NCBI RefSeq assembly: GCF_023895975.1
Contig: NZ_JALBWM010000005.1
Location: forward strand, 29,912-93,911
Length of the DNA stretch: 64,000 bases
Direction of reading: 5' to 3'
Source: Microbulbifer okhotskensis
Lineage (GTDB): Bacteria > Pseudomonadota > Gammaproteobacteria > Pseudomonadales > Cellvibrionaceae
Made by a program: the position numbers and the translations under genes. The first letter of the stretch is position 1. Every line of letters starts with the position of its first letter. Of this stretch, positions 62,304 to 64,000 are shown one piece after another. A model generated the notes under the pieces. The model saw only the letters and a list, made by a program, of their open reading frames with translations. It did no database searches and was not told the DNA's origin.

Positions 62304-62753
62304 GAATGTCTCCATTACTACAAACTTCAATGAACATTACACGGTGAAATAGCAGCCTGAGAGGCTGAAACGGGTGGCACGTCATCCTGCGCCAAGGGTT
62401 TTACAGCAGGAGTACCTAACCTGGGGAAAAGGAACCACTGTAAATAGAGTGGGCCGTGAGCCAATATAGGGTCATCGACCACTGAGGAAGGAAATTGGGT
62501 GTGCTGGATTGATCCATTTTATGACTTCCCTGATACTGCTTAGGGGTCCAAAATTGTGTTCCGTTTCCACTATTCTCGTAGGAAAAAAGGGGGTTAGCTA
62601 TAGGAACTAAGTTGTAATTCCCTGAGGAAAAAGTTCTACCCCATAATATTCAATACGACTTCTGTTGGGACCCCTGACTTTCATTGGGTTACAACTTGGC
62701 TAGCGAATTCAATCCCGTTGTTTAATCGGCCAGACCTTGTTGGAGCACCTTTC
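62304..62753. other. Intergenic region between two curlin genes
   Basis: About 450 bases, more A/T-rich than the flanks, holding the promoter and leader of the upstream curlin gene. The 22 bases before the start codon (minus strand TGTAGTAATGGAGACATTC, then ATG) are nearly the same as those before the other curlin gene. No ORF or RNA is recognised, and no clear CsgD box can be fixed by eye. Confidence 0.6.
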
Positions 62754-63635
62754 TTACTGGGAAATCTGGCTGGTATTAAATCCGCCGATTTGCTGGATCG
62801 TACTTGAGGCGCCTGTTGTTATTTGATCAGTTTGCGCACTGTTAAAAATACCTATTTGGATAGTGTTCACCATTTGGTTTACGCCTTGCTGTCGCTGTGA
62901 AATTGTATTTCCCAGTCCTATCTGTGTAGATTGATTGACATTTTTCAGGCCAATTTGTTGTATGTTCACTGTATTCAATAGTCCGCCTTGTAGTGCTGAG
63001 GCTGAATTTACGTCACCCCATTGGTCTAGCTCGGACCGGTTTAATGCGCCGGCTTGTGTTACTGAAGCTTCATTGTTGAAGCCATTTTGCCCGCTAATCC
63101 CACGGTTGATCACGCCGCTTTGTGAAATAAAGGCGCTACCGGAAAAACTGAATGCTTGCGTCACTGCAGCGATATTAGCTCGATCAGACTGGTCAATATT
63201 GACACTGTTATTGGCCCCTGAAGTTTGTACCGTAGTTGCAATCTGGCCCTGCCCATCCTGGGTATGCAGGGAAAACCCATTAACCTGACCATACTGAATG
63301 GTGAACGAGGTACTTTCAGAGCCAATCTGCACACTCTGTCCGGCATTATCGCTGCCGATCGATTGAGAAATGTTGGAGAACTGATGTTGGCCAGTTTGAT
63401 ACTGGGTAATAGTGCTATTTATTTCAATGGTTTGTATTGCAATGGCGTCGTTAAAAAAGCCAATTTGTTCCTGAAGGATTAAATTGCTTTCATTCAGGGG
63501 AAATTTTTGCGTTGCGACAGCACTATTGCCAATACCGATTTGTACCTGCCGAATAGTCTGGTCATTACCCAGAACAGAAGTGGCAACAAAAGTTGAGATA
63601 ATCGCTACGACTGTTTGAGGAGCAAAGATTTTCAT
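62754..63635 (-). CDS. Curlin-repeat protein, Asn/Gln-rich (CsgA/CsgB-like)
   Basis: A secreted curlin-type protein of 293 residues from the ATG at 63635. Signal peptide: MKIFAPQTVVAIISTFVATS. The mature part is a run of about 13 Q-x-G-x-x-N units (VQIGIGNSAVATQ, TQYQTGQHQFSNISQ, IQQIGLKNVNQSTQ, STQIGLGNTISQR). Unlike its neighbour it lacks His pairs and is rich in Ile/Val and Asn/Gln, as in amyloid-forming curlins. The pair may act as nucleator and major subunit. The last unit ends NTSQISQ. Confidence 0.82.
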   Translation of the reverse strand: MKIFAPQTVVAIISTFVATSVLGNDQTIRQVQIGIGNSAVATQKFPLNESNLILQEQIGFFNDAIAIQTIEINSTITQYQTGQHQFSNISQSIGSDNAGQSVQIGSESTSFTIQYGQVNGFSLHTQDGQGQIATTVQTSGANNSVNIDQSDRANIAAVTQAFSFSGSAFISQSGVINRGISGQNGFNNEASVTQAGALNRSELDQWGDVNSASALQGGLLNTVNIQQIGLKNVNQSTQIGLGNTISQRQQGVNQMVNTIQIGIFNSAQTDQITTGASSTIQQIGGFNTSQISQ

Positions 63636-64000
63636 AAATGCCGCCACTACTACATGAAACAAGGTGCATTGAAGAAAGCTGCAATTGCCAAAGATCGCTT
63701 TGAGTCAGTTACTTAGCCGTTTTAAGGAAAATAGTGACTGAATAATGAGCCTCGGACTTTGATTGGGTCCGGCAATTTTAAATAAGCAATAATTAAGTCA
63801 AGTGATACCGTTTGCTCACTGTTATATTTAATTATTGATGCAAAGAGTGGCCAGCTCCATAGGGTTTTAGTCACAATTTAGTGAGCAACACTTCGGACAG
63901 TTTCATACAGCTATAGCCCCATAGTCACTGTACTGCTCGTAAATGCGGGCAACTTTTCCGCAACTCAGGTCAAGATCTAACTCGTCAAAAAGTCTATCCA
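63636..64000. other. Upstream region of the second curlin gene, no gene seen
   Basis: About 365 bases to the window end. The 150 bases before the curlin start are A/T-rich, with a TTGACT-type hexamer on the minus strand near 63800 but no convincing -10, so a promoter is likely but unplaced. No ORF or repeat stands out. Confidence 0.5.

Noticed and set aside
61428..63635. Periodic repeats in the curlin genes resembling a CRISPR or satellite array
   Set aside because: They are in-frame protein repeats with degenerate DNA and the curlin Q-x-G-x-x-N pattern.

Overview
The window is bacterial chromosome from a gammaproteobacterium, most likely of the Cellvibrionales (Microbulbifer/Saccharophagus-like) or a close relative of Pseudomonas. 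The evidence is the conserved gene order bamE<->fur, recN<->grpE-dnaK-dnaJ, dapB, carA-carB-greA, and a tmRNA gene whose tag reads (A)ANDDNYGAQLAA. The genus is an inference; no rRNA or other decisive marker is present.

Bases 1-22,929 are the late half of a tailed prophage with a contractile tail. The head module is lambda-like (terminase small and large subunits, gpW, portal, S49 protease with a scaffold-like tail, decoration protein D, capsid protein E, FI/FII-like connectors, Z). The tail module is P2-like (V, W, J, I, fibre, sheath FI, tube FII, E and frameshifted E+E', tape measure T, U, X, D). Three cargo elements interrupt it. An AHH-type nuclease toxin and its probable immunity protein sit between E/E' and the tape measure, with their own terminator. 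A two-domain protein (helical N-terminus plus PD-(D/E)XK-like nuclease) lies inverted inside the lysis cassette. The lysis cassette itself holds holin-like proteins and a GH24 lysozyme. The integrase and early genes must lie beyond the left edge.

Bases 23,027-38,982 carry a tightly coupled operon that looks like an antiphage system I cannot match to a named type. Its genes are a small excisionase-like HTH protein, a 124-aa unknown, an HsdM-like N6-adenine methyltransferase, an HsdS-like specificity subunit, a 476-aa unknown, a 1470-aa P-loop ATPase, a 274-aa unknown, a NurA-like nuclease, a HerA ATPase, a 193-aa unknown and a Ser/Thr protein kinase with a helical-repeat tail. No HsdR, PglZ, BrxL, DrmA or DrmB is present. 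The whole foreign block abuts the 3' end of ssrA (tmRNA), a classic integration site.

Bases 39,299-64,000 are core chromosome: ssrA, two sodium:neurotransmitter-symporter-family transporters flanking smpB, ratA-rnfH, bamE, fur, an acyltransferase, recN (with a LexA-box match), grpE-dnaK-dnaJ (with sigma-32-type promoters), a small periplasmic protein, dapB, a RimB-RimK-like fusion, a YfiR-family protein, carA (with a leader ORF and attenuator-like terminator), carB and greA. The window ends with two curlin-repeat proteins encoded in tandem on the minus strand, which suggests a curli-type amyloid locus continuing to the right.
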